Shown piece after piece: positions 1-6,310 of a stretch of DNA of 7,018 nucleotides (position 1 is the first letter of the stretch; each line of letters starts with the position of its first letter). The notes beneath the pieces were generated by a model. That model saw only the letters and a program-made list of their open reading frames with translations, was not told the DNA's origin and ran no database searches. A program made the position numbers and the translations under genes. The DNA comes from Clostridia bacterium. GTDB lineage: Bacteria; Bacillota; Clostridia; Peptostreptococcales; Anaerovoracaceae. The stretch is from contig BNUG01000081.1 in NCBI GenBank assembly GCA_025997195.1, positions 1 through 7,018 on the forward strand, written 5' to 3'.

Positions 1-351
1 GGTGGCACCGCGGCGGCGGTCATGGCTGCCGTTGGCGCGGGAATCGCGTTGCAGGTGATCATCTTCTTTGTCGTCAGCATCATCCTGTTGATTTTCACAC
101 GACCGATCTTGGTGAAGAAGCTGAAACTCGGAGAAGAAAAAAATTATACGGAGCAACTGGAGGGGAAAACGGGCCTTGTGATCGAGGACATCAAACCTTT
201 TGGGTCGGGACAGGTGAAGGTGCGCGGCATCGTTTGGACGGCGGTCGGAGAAACAGACAATTTCTCGTCAGCACAGGGTAGCACGGTGGAGATCGTGAGG
301 GTCGAAGGCGTGAAGTTGATTGTCAAATCACAAGAGCCTGCAGTCCAGTAA
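1..351 (+). CDS. NfeD-like membrane protein, 3' part (5' end outside window)
   Basis: This is the C-terminal 116 residues of a short NfeD-family protein. The frame is open to base 1, so the ATG at 22 is probably internal and the true start lies upstream. Counting from base 1, residues about 4-33 are hydrophobic and end in a membrane segment (LQVIIFFVVSIILLIFT), followed by a basic linker (RPILVKKLK). Residues about 51-112 form the small beta-barrel (OB-like) domain typical of NfeD, with the pattern EGKTGLVIEDIKPFGSGQVKVRG cut by short turns and then a Trp (W79) and VEIVRVEGVKLIV near the end. NfeD proteins sit in the membrane and are usually encoded beside an SPFH partner, as here: an SPFH gene starts 51 bases downstream. 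The exact subtype and partner dependence are inferred. The N-terminal part, and whether a protease domain exists upstream, cannot be seen. Confidence 0.85.
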   Translation, partial: GGTAAAVMAAVGAGIALQVIIFFVVSIILLIFTRPILVKKLKLGEEKNYTEQLEGKTGLVIEDIKPFGSGQVKVRGIVWTAVGETDNFSSAQGSTVEIVRVEGVKLIVKSQEPAVQ

Positions 352-402
352 AGCAGGAACCAAAAAAATTATTATAGTAATTCACGGAAAGGGAGCACAA
401 AC

Positions 403-1371
403 ATGAGCGGACTTATTGACGGATCTACTGTGGCAACGATCATCGTAATCATCATCGTAATCATCATTTTGCTGAACAATATTCGGGTCGTGCCACAGGC
501 GAAGGCCTACGTCATCGAACGGCTCGGCGCGTATGCGGGGACGTGGCAGGTGGGGCTGCATTTCAAAATTCCGATCATCGATCGTATCGCGAACAAGGTC
601 TCGCTGAAGGAGAATGTGCTCGACTTTCCGCCGCAGCCTGTGATCACGAAGGACAACGTCACGATCGAGATTGACACGGTCATCTATTATCAGGTCACAG
701 ATCCGAAACTTTATACCTACGGCGTGGAATATCCGATGGCGGCCATCGAAAATCTGACCGCTACCACTTTGCGTAATATCATCGGCGATCTCGAACTCGA
801 TGAATCGCTGACGAGCCGCGAGCACATCAACGCGCGGATGCGCGAGGTGCTCGACGAGGCGACGGATGCGTGGGGCGTCAAGATCAATCGCGTGGAAGTG
901 AAGAACATCACGCCGCCGAGAGACATCATGGTCGCGATGGAAAAACAGATGCGCGCGGAGCGGGAACGCCGGGAATCCATCCTCAGGGCCGAGGGCGAAA
1001 AAGGCGCGACCATCCTCGTCGCGGAGGGCAACAAGGAAGCGCAGATCCTCGCGGCGGAAGCGTCCAAACAGGCGCAAATCCTTGCGGCAGAGGCGACCAA
1101 GGAAAAGCAGGTGCTTGAGGCGGACGGACAGGCACAGGCGATTCTGCTCGTGCAGCGGGCAACGGCGGACGGCATAAAAATGCTCGTGGAGTCTCAGCCG
1201 AACGAACCGGTGCTCGCACTGAAGAGCCTCGAAGCCTTCGCGAAAGCTGCCAACGGCAAGGCGACGAAGATCATCATTCCGTCGAACATCCAGGGGCTGG
1301 CCGGACTCGCGACCTCAATCACGGAACTTGTGAAAAACGACGTCGGCGGGGCGGAGAAGACGGAGAAGTAA
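403..1371 (+). CDS. SPFH/stomatin-prohibitin family protein (QmcA-like)
   Basis: A 322-residue SPFH-domain membrane protein. Residues about 9-24 form one N-terminal membrane segment (ATIIVIIIVIIILL). The SPFH domain spans roughly 27-190, with family hallmarks RVVPQAKAYVIERLGAY, DFPPQPVITKDNV and GVKINRVEVKNITPP. Residues 193-247 form an alanine/glutamate-rich coiled coil built of five consecutive 11-residue units (ILRAEGEKGAT, ILVAEGNKEAQ, ILAAEASKQAQ, ILAAEATKEKQ, VLEADGQAQAI), the hendecad pattern known for stomatin and flotillin assemblies. The C-terminus is a short hydrophobic/charged tail. The start is supported by a purine-rich ribosome site (GGAAAGGGAG, 386-395) seven bases before the ATG. 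Such proteins oligomerise into membrane cages or microdomains and often pair with NfeD, encoded just upstream, so the two are probably co-transcribed. The precise client or process is unknown. The closest bacterial name would be QmcA, but I do not assign the symbol. Confidence 0.93.
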   Translation: MSGLIDGSTVATIIVIIIVIIILLNNIRVVPQAKAYVIERLGAYAGTWQVGLHFKIPIIDRIANKVSLKENVLDFPPQPVITKDNVTIEIDTVIYYQVTDPKLYTYGVEYPMAAIENLTATTLRNIIGDLELDESLTSREHINARMREVLDEATDAWGVKINRVEVKNITPPRDIMVAMEKQMRAERERRESILRAEGEKGATILVAEGNKEAQILAAEASKQAQILAAEATKEKQVLEADGQAQAILLVQRATADGIKMLVESQPNEPVLALKSLEAFAKAANGKATKIIIPSNIQGLAGLATSITELVKNDVGGAEKTEK

Positions 1372-1415
1372 TTGGAATAACCGCAGACTTTTGAATTTTA
1401 ATAAAGAGGATGATT

Positions 1416-1439
1416 CGCTTTAAAAAGCGTATAAACGCT
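1416..1439 (+). repeat. two overlapping, mutually exclusive small hairpins
   Basis: CGCTTT (1416-1421) pairs with AAAGCG (1424-1429) around only two bases. AGCGT (1426-1430) pairs with ACGCT (1435-1439) around ATAA. They share bases 1426-1429, so only one can form at a time. No T run follows, so neither is a standard terminator. They may be chance or a weak 3' end structure for the SPFH mRNA. Confidence 0.3.
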
Positions 1440-1574
1440 GAAAGTCACCAAAAAAGAGGTGAAAATGTGTGAATATCGATGTTTATACGCGCTGGAGCCT
1501 CTGTAATGAAATGCTTGGTTTGAATAACAGCAGAAATTTTGGCGGCAATTTGGGTGTTATGGTAAAAGATAGGC

Positions 1575-1602
1575 TTGACATGCATAAATATTCATTTATA
1601 AT
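1575..1602 (+). promoter_or_regulatory. consensus housekeeping promoter of the arg operon
   Basis: TTGACA at 1575-1580 and TATAAT at 1597-1602 match the sigma-70/sigma-A consensus in every position and are separated by 16 bases. Transcription would begin near 1609, giving a leader of about 108 bases before argC. The spacer and the -10 box are occupied by ARG-box-like operator sites, so a bound repressor would block polymerase. This is the only strong promoter seen before argC and probably drives argC, argJ, argB and argD. Confidence 0.85.
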
Positions 1603-1615
1603 GCATAAATATACA
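1581..1615 (+). promoter_or_regulatory. tandem ARG boxes (ArgR operator) over the arg promoter
   Basis: Two near-identical imperfect palindromes are present: TGCATAAATATTCA at 1581-1594 and TGCATAAATATACA at 1602-1615. Both fit the ARG-box pattern of TGAAT-like and ATTCA-like half-sites around a short A/T core that is known for ArgR/AhrC. Their centres are 21 bp apart, about two helical turns, which is the spacing by which an ArgR hexamer usually contacts a pair of boxes. Box 1 fills most of the promoter spacer and box 2 starts at the end of the -10 and covers the start site. Arginine-dependent repression is therefore expected. No argR gene lies in this window. Confidence 0.82.
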
Positions 1616-1654
1616 GTGTGCAGGGAAGGTTCCCGTGCGCTTGAGGAAGACAAC

Positions 1655-1702
1655 ATGATGTCCGACGGAAAGCAGCAGCGAAAAGCAGAAGAAAGAGTAT
1701 AG
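1655..1702 (+). CDS. possible 15-residue leader peptide upstream of argC
   Basis: ATG 1655 opens a 15-codon frame (MMSDGKQQRKAEERV) ending in TAG at 1700-1702, fourteen bases before the argC start. A strong ribosome site, GAGGA at 1643-1647, lies seven bases upstream, whereas argC itself has only a weak GAGAG next to its ATG. The frame lies inside the predicted 108-base mRNA leader of the arg operon and ends with two arginine codons among the last seven (CGA, AGA). It could be a leader peptide that couples translation into argC or senses arginine. It could equally be a chance frame, since 15 codons are weak evidence. No homology can be judged at this length. Confidence 0.3.
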   Translation: MMSDGKQQRKAEERV

Positions 1703-1716
1703 CGAGTAGAGAGCAG

Positions 1717-2748
1717 ATGACGTACAGAGTATTTATTGACGGACAGGCGGGGACGACGGGGCTTCGCATTGCAGAGCGTCTTGGTACGCGTGATGATATT
1801 GAACTGATTGAGATTGATGATGTGCGCCGCAAAGAGATCGGCAGCCGGCTCGTGTGTATCGCGGAATCGGATGTCACAATCCTCTGTCTGCCGGATGAGG
1901 GTGCGAAGGAGATCGCGATTGCCGTGCGCCTGGCGGCGGAGAAAGCCGGCTCTGGGTCTGAAATTGCCAGAGCCAGGCTCATCGACGCTTCGACGGCACA
2001 CCGCGTGAAGAAAGACTGGGTCTACGGTATGCCCGAACTGATGCGGGATGCGGGCAGCGCGATTCAGAACGCAAAATATGTGGCCAATCCGGGCTGCCAT
2101 GCGACGGGATTTATCTTGTCGGTTCGGCCGCTTGCGGAGGCGGGCATCGTCAAGCCGGATGCGCAGCTCAGCGCCTATTCCCTGACGGGTTTCAGCGGCG
2201 GCGGCAAGTCGATGATCGCGGCGTACGAGGCGGCGTTGAATGTAGCAAAGGCTGCTAACACCTCTGCGCTTTCGCTCCCTGATCCGCTTGCGGCGCCGCG
2301 TCTTTATGGACTGACACAAGCCCATAAACATTTGCCGGAAATGCAGCAGTATGCAGGCGTCAGAAATGAGCCGTTTTTCAGTCCGATCGTATCCGGGTAT
2401 TACGCGGGGATGCTGGTCGGCGTGAGCCTGCCGAAAGAGGCGCTGGCAAAATCCGTGACGCTCGCCGATGTGCGCGAAGCGCTGGCCGCGTTTTACGACG
2501 GCCGTCCGCTCATCCACGTCCGAAGACTCGGCGCGGAGGCAGAAGCAGGAAACGGAGCCGGCTTTCTCGCCGCCAATGCCTTCGCGAACCGTGACGATCT
2601 TGAAATATTCGTTACGGGAAATGATGATAAAATAGTCCTCGTGTCCCGCTACGACAACCTTGGAAAGGGCGCCTCGGGTGCGGCCATACAGAATATGAAC
2701 CTCATGCTCGGTCTGCCCGAAGAGACAGGACTTGCGCTTGGCGATTGA
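1717..2748 (+). CDS. argC: N-acetyl-gamma-glutamyl-phosphate reductase (type 2 ArgC)
   Basis: A 343-residue cytoplasmic NADPH-dependent reductase. It converts N-acetylglutamyl phosphate (made by ArgB) to N-acetylglutamate semialdehyde (used by ArgD). The N-terminus VFIDGQAGTTGLRIAERL is the nucleotide-binding start typical of the shorter type 2 ArgC group rather than the VGIVGASGYTG start of type 1. The catalytic cysteine is C127 in NPGCHATG. Further family marks are IDASTAHR (about 89-96), WVYGMPEL (101-108), the GFSGGGKS loop and AHKHLPEM with the conserved histidines. The start at 1717 gives the expected N-terminus, and no upstream in-frame start is evident. Its ribosome site is weak (GAGAG 1709-1713, only three bases away), which may matter for coupling to the short leader frame upstream. 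It is first in the operon, behind the ArgR-controlled promoter. argJ follows after 39 bases. Confidence 0.95.
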   Translation: MTYRVFIDGQAGTTGLRIAERLGTRDDIELIEIDDVRRKEIGSRLVCIAESDVTILCLPDEGAKEIAIAVRLAAEKAGSGSEIARARLIDASTAHRVKKDWVYGMPELMRDAGSAIQNAKYVANPGCHATGFILSVRPLAEAGIVKPDAQLSAYSLTGFSGGGKSMIAAYEAALNVAKAANTSALSLPDPLAAPRLYGLTQAHKHLPEMQQYAGVRNEPFFSPIVSGYYAGMLVGVSLPKEALAKSVTLADVREALAAFYDGRPLIHVRRLGAEAEAGNGAGFLAANAFANRDDLEIFVTGNDDKIVLVSRYDNLGKGASGAAIQNMNLMLGLPEETGLALGD

Positions 2749-2774
2749 ACACGGTGGGTGATGATAGGAAATAT

Positions 2775-2780
2775 AGAGGA
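2775..2780 (+). promoter_or_regulatory. ribosome binding site that fixes the argJ start
   Basis: AGAGGA lies seven bases before ATG 2788. The same frame also has GTG 2758 and ATG 2761 further up, but these are close to the argC stop and have no comparably well-placed site. ATG 2788 is therefore preferred, shortening the protein from 453 to 443 residues. Confidence 0.65.
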
Positions 2781-2787
2781 AAACGAA

Positions 2788-4119
2788 ATGACAACAAGCA
2801 AAACCACAAAACAGGGCAAAGCGAAAACCGCAAAAACGGATCAGCCGAAAGCCGTAGCAAAAGACAGCAAATTCACCTATATCAACGGCGGCGTTACCGC
2901 TCCCGCGGGCTTTCGCGCGGCCGGCATGCACGCGGGCTTTAAAAAGTCACGCAAACACGACCTCGCCCTCATCTATTCCGAAACGCGCTGCAGTGCGGCA
3001 GCCGTCTACACGACGAACAAGGTCAAAGGCGCGACCCTCAAAGTCACGATGAACCACCTCGCCGACGGCATCGCTCAGGCCATCATCATCAATTCGGGCT
3101 ATGCCAACACGCTCGCGCCGAACGGCATGGAGATCGCGCTGAAAACCTGCGAACTGACCGGCGAAGCGCTTGGCATCGCTTCGGAGGATGTGGTCGTCTG
3201 CTCGACCGGCGTCATCGGCCAGACCCCGCAGATCGAGCCCTTTGAAAAGGGCGTTCCGAAATTAGCGCGATTGGTGCTCGATGACAAAGTGACTGCAGAC
3301 CCCAAAGCCGAAAAGCTCGTCGGTTCAGATGCGGCGGCCAGGGCCATCATGACCACCGACACCGTGAAAAAGGAAGTCGCCGTCAGTTTCAGGCTCGGCA
3401 CCAAAGAGTGCCGCATCGGCGGCATCGCCAAAGGCAGCGGCATGATCAACCCCAATATGGCGACCATGCTGGCCTTTATCACAACGGATGTCAGCATCGA
3501 GTCCGATTTGCTGCGCGAAGCCCTCAAAGAGGACATCAACCACAGTTTCAACCAGATCAGCATCGACGGCGACACCTCGACGAACGATACCGTAGCCATC
3601 CTCGCGGGCGGCTTAGCCAAAAATCGTCATATTCGCGAAAAGAACCGCGATTTCAAAGTTTTTTGCGAGGCGCTTTCCCTCGTCACGAAATATCTGGCTC
3701 GTTTGCTCGCCAAAGACGGCGAGGGCGCGACCAAGCTCATCGAGTGCCGCATCACCGGTGCCCCCACCGATCAGGTCGCCATGCGCATCGCGAAGACCGT
3801 CGTCCAGTCGGATCTCGTCAAGACCGCGATCTACGGCAGCGACGCCAACTGGGGCCGCATTCTCTGCGCCGTAGGCTACACCCCGGGCGCCTTCAACACC
3901 GACAACGTTGACGTGAGCCTCTCCTCGGCTGCCGGTTCCGTCCCCGTTTGCCGAGGCAGTTTCGCTTTAGACTTCGACGAGCCGCTCGCCAAGAAAGTAC
4001 TCGGTGAGGACGAAATTACTATTACGGTAAACCTGCATGATGGCATGGCCGAAGCCGAAGCCTACGGCTGCGACCTGACCTACGAGTATGTGCGCATCAA
4101 TGGGATGTACCGGACTTGA
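2788..4119 (+). CDS. argJ: Glutamate N-acetyltransferase / acetylornithine acetyltransferase ArgJ
   Basis: A 443-residue ArgJ, which transfers the acetyl group of N-acetylornithine to glutamate, releasing ornithine and regenerating acetylglutamate (the cyclic pathway). Some family members also use acetyl-CoA. The precursor normally cuts itself between Ala and Thr to give alpha and beta chains. Here the site is in KGSGMINPNMATMLAF, with T226 as the new N-terminal nucleophile. The oxyanion-hole motif is CSTGVIG (T140, G141). The C-terminus YVRINGMYRT matches the usual YxxINxxYRT ending. Two oddities stand out. The first ~28 residues are a Lys/Thr/Ala-rich extension before the normal beginning (ITAPxGFRAAG-like, here VTAPAGFRAAG), making the protein about 30-40 residues longer than usual. 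The common NSGNANACTG segment reads NSGYANTLAPNG. The stop codon overlaps the argB start by one base (TGATG), indicating translational coupling. Confidence 0.95.
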   Translation: MTTSKTTKQGKAKTAKTDQPKAVAKDSKFTYINGGVTAPAGFRAAGMHAGFKKSRKHDLALIYSETRCSAAAVYTTNKVKGATLKVTMNHLADGIAQAIIINSGYANTLAPNGMEIALKTCELTGEALGIASEDVVVCSTGVIGQTPQIEPFEKGVPKLARLVLDDKVTADPKAEKLVGSDAAARAIMTTDTVKKEVAVSFRLGTKECRIGGIAKGSGMINPNMATMLAFITTDVSIESDLLREALKEDINHSFNQISIDGDTSTNDTVAILAGGLAKNRHIREKNRDFKVFCEALSLVTKYLARLLAKDGEGATKLIECRITGAPTDQVAMRIAKTVVQSDLVKTAIYGSDANWGRILCAVGYTPGAFNTDNVDVSLSSAAGSVPVCRGSFALDFDEPLAKKVLGEDEITITVNLHDGMAEAEAYGCDLTYEYVRINGMYRT

Positions 4120-4937
4120 TGGCAGTTTTGGATAACAACACAATGCCGACGATTGTCGTCAAATACGGCGGCGCCGCGATGCAGTCTGAGTCGCTTCGTG
4201 CCGAAGTCATGGCCGACGCTGTAGCGCTAATGCGTTCGGGTGTGCGGCTTGTCGTGGTGCACGGCGGCGGCCCGGAGCTCTCTGATTTGCAAAAACGGCT
4301 CGGGCTCGAAACGCGTTTTGTCGATGGTCTGCGCTATACCGACGAAGCAACGGTCGAAGCCGCTCTTATGGCACTGGCCGGAAAAATTAACAAAGGGTTG
4401 GTGACGCGGATTCAGGCGGCCGGCGGCAGGGCAGTGGGCATTTCAGGGCTCGACGGTGGGATCTTATTATGCAAGAAAAAAACGGAGCCGGATTTGGGCT
4501 TTGTCGGTGACGTCGTACAGGTGGATTCGGCGCTGCTTGTCGTCCTGCTTGACGCGGGATTCATCCCTGTGGTTTCGACCTTGGGGCTCGGCGAAGACGG
4601 ACAGGTCTACAATGTCAACGCAGACACGGCGGCCGGCAGGATCGCCGCCGCGCTCGGGGCGGACAAATTCGTGGTGTTATCGGACATCCCCGGCGTACTC
4701 CGCGACAAAGAGGACGCCGCCAGTGTGATCCCGGTGATCGAAGCGGACGAGATCGAAGACCTCATCGCTTCCGGCGTGGTAGCCGGCGGGATGATCCCAA
4801 AAGTACGCAGCGCCGCGGAGGTCGTGGCAAGCGGCGTGGCGGAAGTCCTGATTGCCGACGGCCGCGTGCGCCATGCGTTGGCGCGTGCCGCCGCCGGCGA
4901 AACCGCGGAAAACACCGGCACCGTGATTCGCAGATGA
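4119..4937 (+). CDS. argB: N-acetylglutamate kinase ArgB (short N-terminus)
   Basis: A 272-residue amino-acid kinase that phosphorylates N-acetylglutamate with ATP in the cytoplasm. Visible motifs are KYGGAAM with phosphate-binding K15, the glycine loop VVHGGGP (46-52), substrate Arg in GLRYTD (R72), YNVNAD (164-169; N165, N167, D169), VVLSDIPGV (185-193) and GGMIPK (223-228) with K228 as the second phosphate lysine. All catalytic positions expected for the family are present. ATG 4119 overlaps the argJ stop; TTG 4116 and ATG 4143 are alternatives. The protein begins only 14 residues before K15, so it lacks the extra N-terminal helix that arginine-inhibited hexameric NAGKs have. The C-terminal segment HALARAAAGETAENTGT also departs from the HA(I/L)LEIFTxxGxGT signature of those enzymes. 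By sequence it therefore looks arginine-insensitive. It fills the first step after acetylglutamate in this operon. Confidence 0.95.
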   Translation: MAVLDNNTMPTIVVKYGGAAMQSESLRAEVMADAVALMRSGVRLVVVHGGGPELSDLQKRLGLETRFVDGLRYTDEATVEAALMALAGKINKGLVTRIQAAGGRAVGISGLDGGILLCKKKTEPDLGFVGDVVQVDSALLVVLLDAGFIPVVSTLGLGEDGQVYNVNADTAAGRIAAALGADKFVVLSDIPGVLRDKEDAASVIPVIEADEIEDLIASGVVAGGMIPKVRSAAEVVASGVAEVLIADGRVRHALARAAAGETAENTGTVIRR

Positions 4938-4953
4938 GGGCGTTGATACATCA

Positions 4954-5072
4954 TTGTCATTCTCGCGAAGCATCCATGTCATTCCCGCCCCTGATGGGAC
5001 TTGAGGGCAGGCTCCGGCGGGAATCCAGGAAGAATGACTGTTAGGAGATTCCCGCCTACGCGGGAATGACAA
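4954..5072. repeat. composite ATTCCCGC/GCGGGAAT palindromic repeat element (119 bp)
   Basis: The ends are inverted copies: TTGTCATTCTCGCG (4954-4967) and CGCGGGAATGACAA (5059-5072), 13 of 14 matching. Inside are ATTCCCGCC (4981-4989) paired with GGCGGGAAT (5016-5024), and an 8-bp stem hairpin ATTCCCGC (5048-5055) / GCGGGAAT (5060-5067) with loop CTAC. The right part is almost identical to 6468-6495 downstream of argD, so both belong to one dispersed family. It is an intergenic REP/BIME-like element, non-coding. The last hairpin ends directly against the argD ribosome site and could influence mRNA folding, processing or argD translation. Confidence 0.85.
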
Positions 5073-5073
5073 A

Positions 5074-5080
5074 GGAAGGA
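5074..5080 (+). promoter_or_regulatory. argD ribosome binding site abutting the repeat hairpin
   Basis: GGAAGGA sits five bases before ATG 5086 and starts two bases after the end of the palindromic element (5072). It supports the chosen argD start. The closeness to a stable hairpin suggests that argD initiation can be affected by that structure, which is inference. Confidence 0.6.
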
Positions 5081-5085
5081 ACAGT

Positions 5086-6300
5086 ATGAACAGCACGGAA
5101 ATCAAACAATTGGAAGACACTTATGTAGCGAATACCTACGGGCGCTATGATGTGGCGATTGCCTGTGGCAGCGGGTGCCGCGCGCGCGATTCCGAGGGAA
5201 GGGAATATATCGACTTTACCTCCGGCGTCGGCGTGAATTCGCTGGGCTACTGCGAACCCGGCTGGGTGGCGGCCGTGCAGGCGCAGGCGGCGGCCGTGCA
5301 GCATGTGTCCAATCTCTTTTACTCCGAACCCTGCGCCAGAGCGGCCGAAAAGCTGATCAAACTGACCGGCATGAAGAATGTTTTCTTCTCCAACTCGGGA
5401 GCCGAGGCCAACGAAGGCGCGATCAAGGCCGCACGCAAGTACAGTTTTCTCAAGTACGGGCAAACGGAAAATGCGCAGGGGGAAGACGCGCCGAACCGCT
5501 ACCGTATCGTGACCCTCGCGGGCTCCTTCCACGGCCGTACGATGGCGACGATCACGGCGACGGGGCAGGATTCCTTCCACAAGTATTTTACGCCGTTTTT
5601 GCAGGGCTTTGATTATGCGGAAACCAACAACATCGCTTCCCTGCGCGAGACGGTCACGGATGAGACTTGCGCGATTATGGTCGAATTCGTCCAAGGCGAG
5701 GGCGGCGTAAACGAACTCGATACCGCTTTTGTTCGCGAGATCGCGCAGGTCTGTCAGGAGCGTGATATTCTGCTGATCGCGGACGAGGTGCAGACAGGGA
5801 TCGGCCGTACCGGCAAATTCATGTCGTATGAACACTTCGGCGTGCATCCTGACATCGTAACCTGCGCGAAGGCGCTGGGCGGCGGTCTGCCGATCGGTGC
5901 GGTGATTTTCGGGGAAAAAACAGACGGGGCGCTCGGCCCCGGCGACCACGGCTCGACCTACGGCGGAGGTCCGGTGGTCAGCGCCGGTGCGGACTATGTG
6001 CTTGGGAAATTCCTCGAGCGGGACGGTGCCTTCCTGCGGGAAATCGCCGAAACCGGCACGTATTTCCGTGAGCAGATTCTGGGGATTCCCGGCGTGCAGG
6101 GCGTCACGGGTCTCGGCCTGATGATCGGCGTTGATGTCGGAGACAAAGACGTGAAAGCCATCACGAAAACCTGCGCGGCAAACGGCCTGCTCATTCTGAC
6201 TGCCAAGACAAGGATACGCCTTTTGCCGCCGCTCATCATCGGCAAAGAAGACATTGACGCCGGCATAGCCATCCTCGCGGAAGCGATCGCCACAGTCTGA
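5086..6300 (+). CDS. argD: Acetylornithine aminotransferase ArgD
   Basis: A 404-residue fold-type I, PLP-dependent aminotransferase of class III. It converts N-acetylglutamate semialdehyde plus glutamate to N-acetylornithine and 2-oxoglutarate, supplying the substrate of ArgJ. Members often also act in lysine synthesis. Visible residues include NSGAEANE (103-110) for phosphate binding, SFHGRT (147-152), EFVQGEGGV (200-208), IADEVQTGIGRTG (231-243) with D233 binding the pyridine nitrogen, and the PLP lysine K262 in TCAKALGGGLPIGA. GSTYGGGP lies downstream, where the family has its GTHGSTFGGNP-like motif. The length is normal for ArgD. The start has a good ribosome site and gives the expected N-terminus (YVANTYGRYDVAIACGSG). 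It is the last gene of the operon and the only one set apart from its neighbour by a repeat. Ten bases after its stop a tandem repeat begins. A related ornithine or succinylornithine aminotransferase is possible by fold, but context favours ArgD. Confidence 0.94.
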   Translation: MNSTEIKQLEDTYVANTYGRYDVAIACGSGCRARDSEGREYIDFTSGVGVNSLGYCEPGWVAAVQAQAAAVQHVSNLFYSEPCARAAEKLIKLTGMKNVFFSNSGAEANEGAIKAARKYSFLKYGQTENAQGEDAPNRYRIVTLAGSFHGRTMATITATGQDSFHKYFTPFLQGFDYAETNNIASLRETVTDETCAIMVEFVQGEGGVNELDTAFVREIAQVCQERDILLIADEVQTGIGRTGKFMSYEHFGVHPDIVTCAKALGGGLPIGAVIFGEKTDGALGPGDHGSTYGGGPVVSAGADYVLGKFLERDGAFLREIAETGTYFREQILGIPGVQGVTGLGLMIGVDVGDKDVKAITKTCAANGLLILTAKTRIRLLPPLIIGKEDIDAGIAILAEAIATV

Positions 6301-6310
6301 TGTGTTGTGG

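Larger units (their letters stand above)
1372..1716 (+). other. 345-base intergenic region between SPFH gene and argC
   Basis: This stretch is A+T-richer than the flanking genes. From left to right it holds overlapping small inverted repeats (1416-1439), two weak short ORF starts near 1465-1469, a consensus promoter overlapped by two ARG-box-like sites (1575-1615) and a short leader ORF (1655-1702). No classical intrinsic terminator (G+C stem followed by a T run) was found for the SPFH gene, so its transcripts may run on into the arg region. A 77-codon frame opened by GTG 1469 crosses the whole region, including the operator, and is not accepted as a gene. Confidence 0.7.
4938..5085 (+). other. 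148-base argB-argD gap, mostly occupied by a palindromic repeat
   Basis: About 16 bases after argB, a repeat element (4954-5072) begins and fills the gap up to the argD ribosome site. No promoter of convincing quality and no ORF was seen. The gap is unusual because the other gene junctions in this operon are 39 bases or overlapping. Confidence 0.7.

Noticed and set aside
382..1077. Long minus-strand frame opposite the SPFH gene (231 codons)
   Set aside because: The plus-strand frame encodes an unmistakable SPFH protein. The minus-strand translation is Arg/Asp/His-rich, as expected of an antisense shadow.
1410..1506. Two very short frames (20 codons from ATG 1410 and 13 codons from ATG 1465)
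   Set aside because: Ribosome-site spacing is zero and three bases respectively, there is no homology signal, and both lie upstream of the likely transcription start of the arg operon.
1469..1702. 77-codon frame from GTG across the argC upstream region, with an AGAGGTG ribosome-like site
   Set aside because: It reads straight through the consensus promoter and both ARG boxes, has no recognisable domain, and its composition follows the A+T-rich regulatory DNA. Only its last 15 codons, behind a separate strong ribosome site, are kept as a tentative leader ORF.
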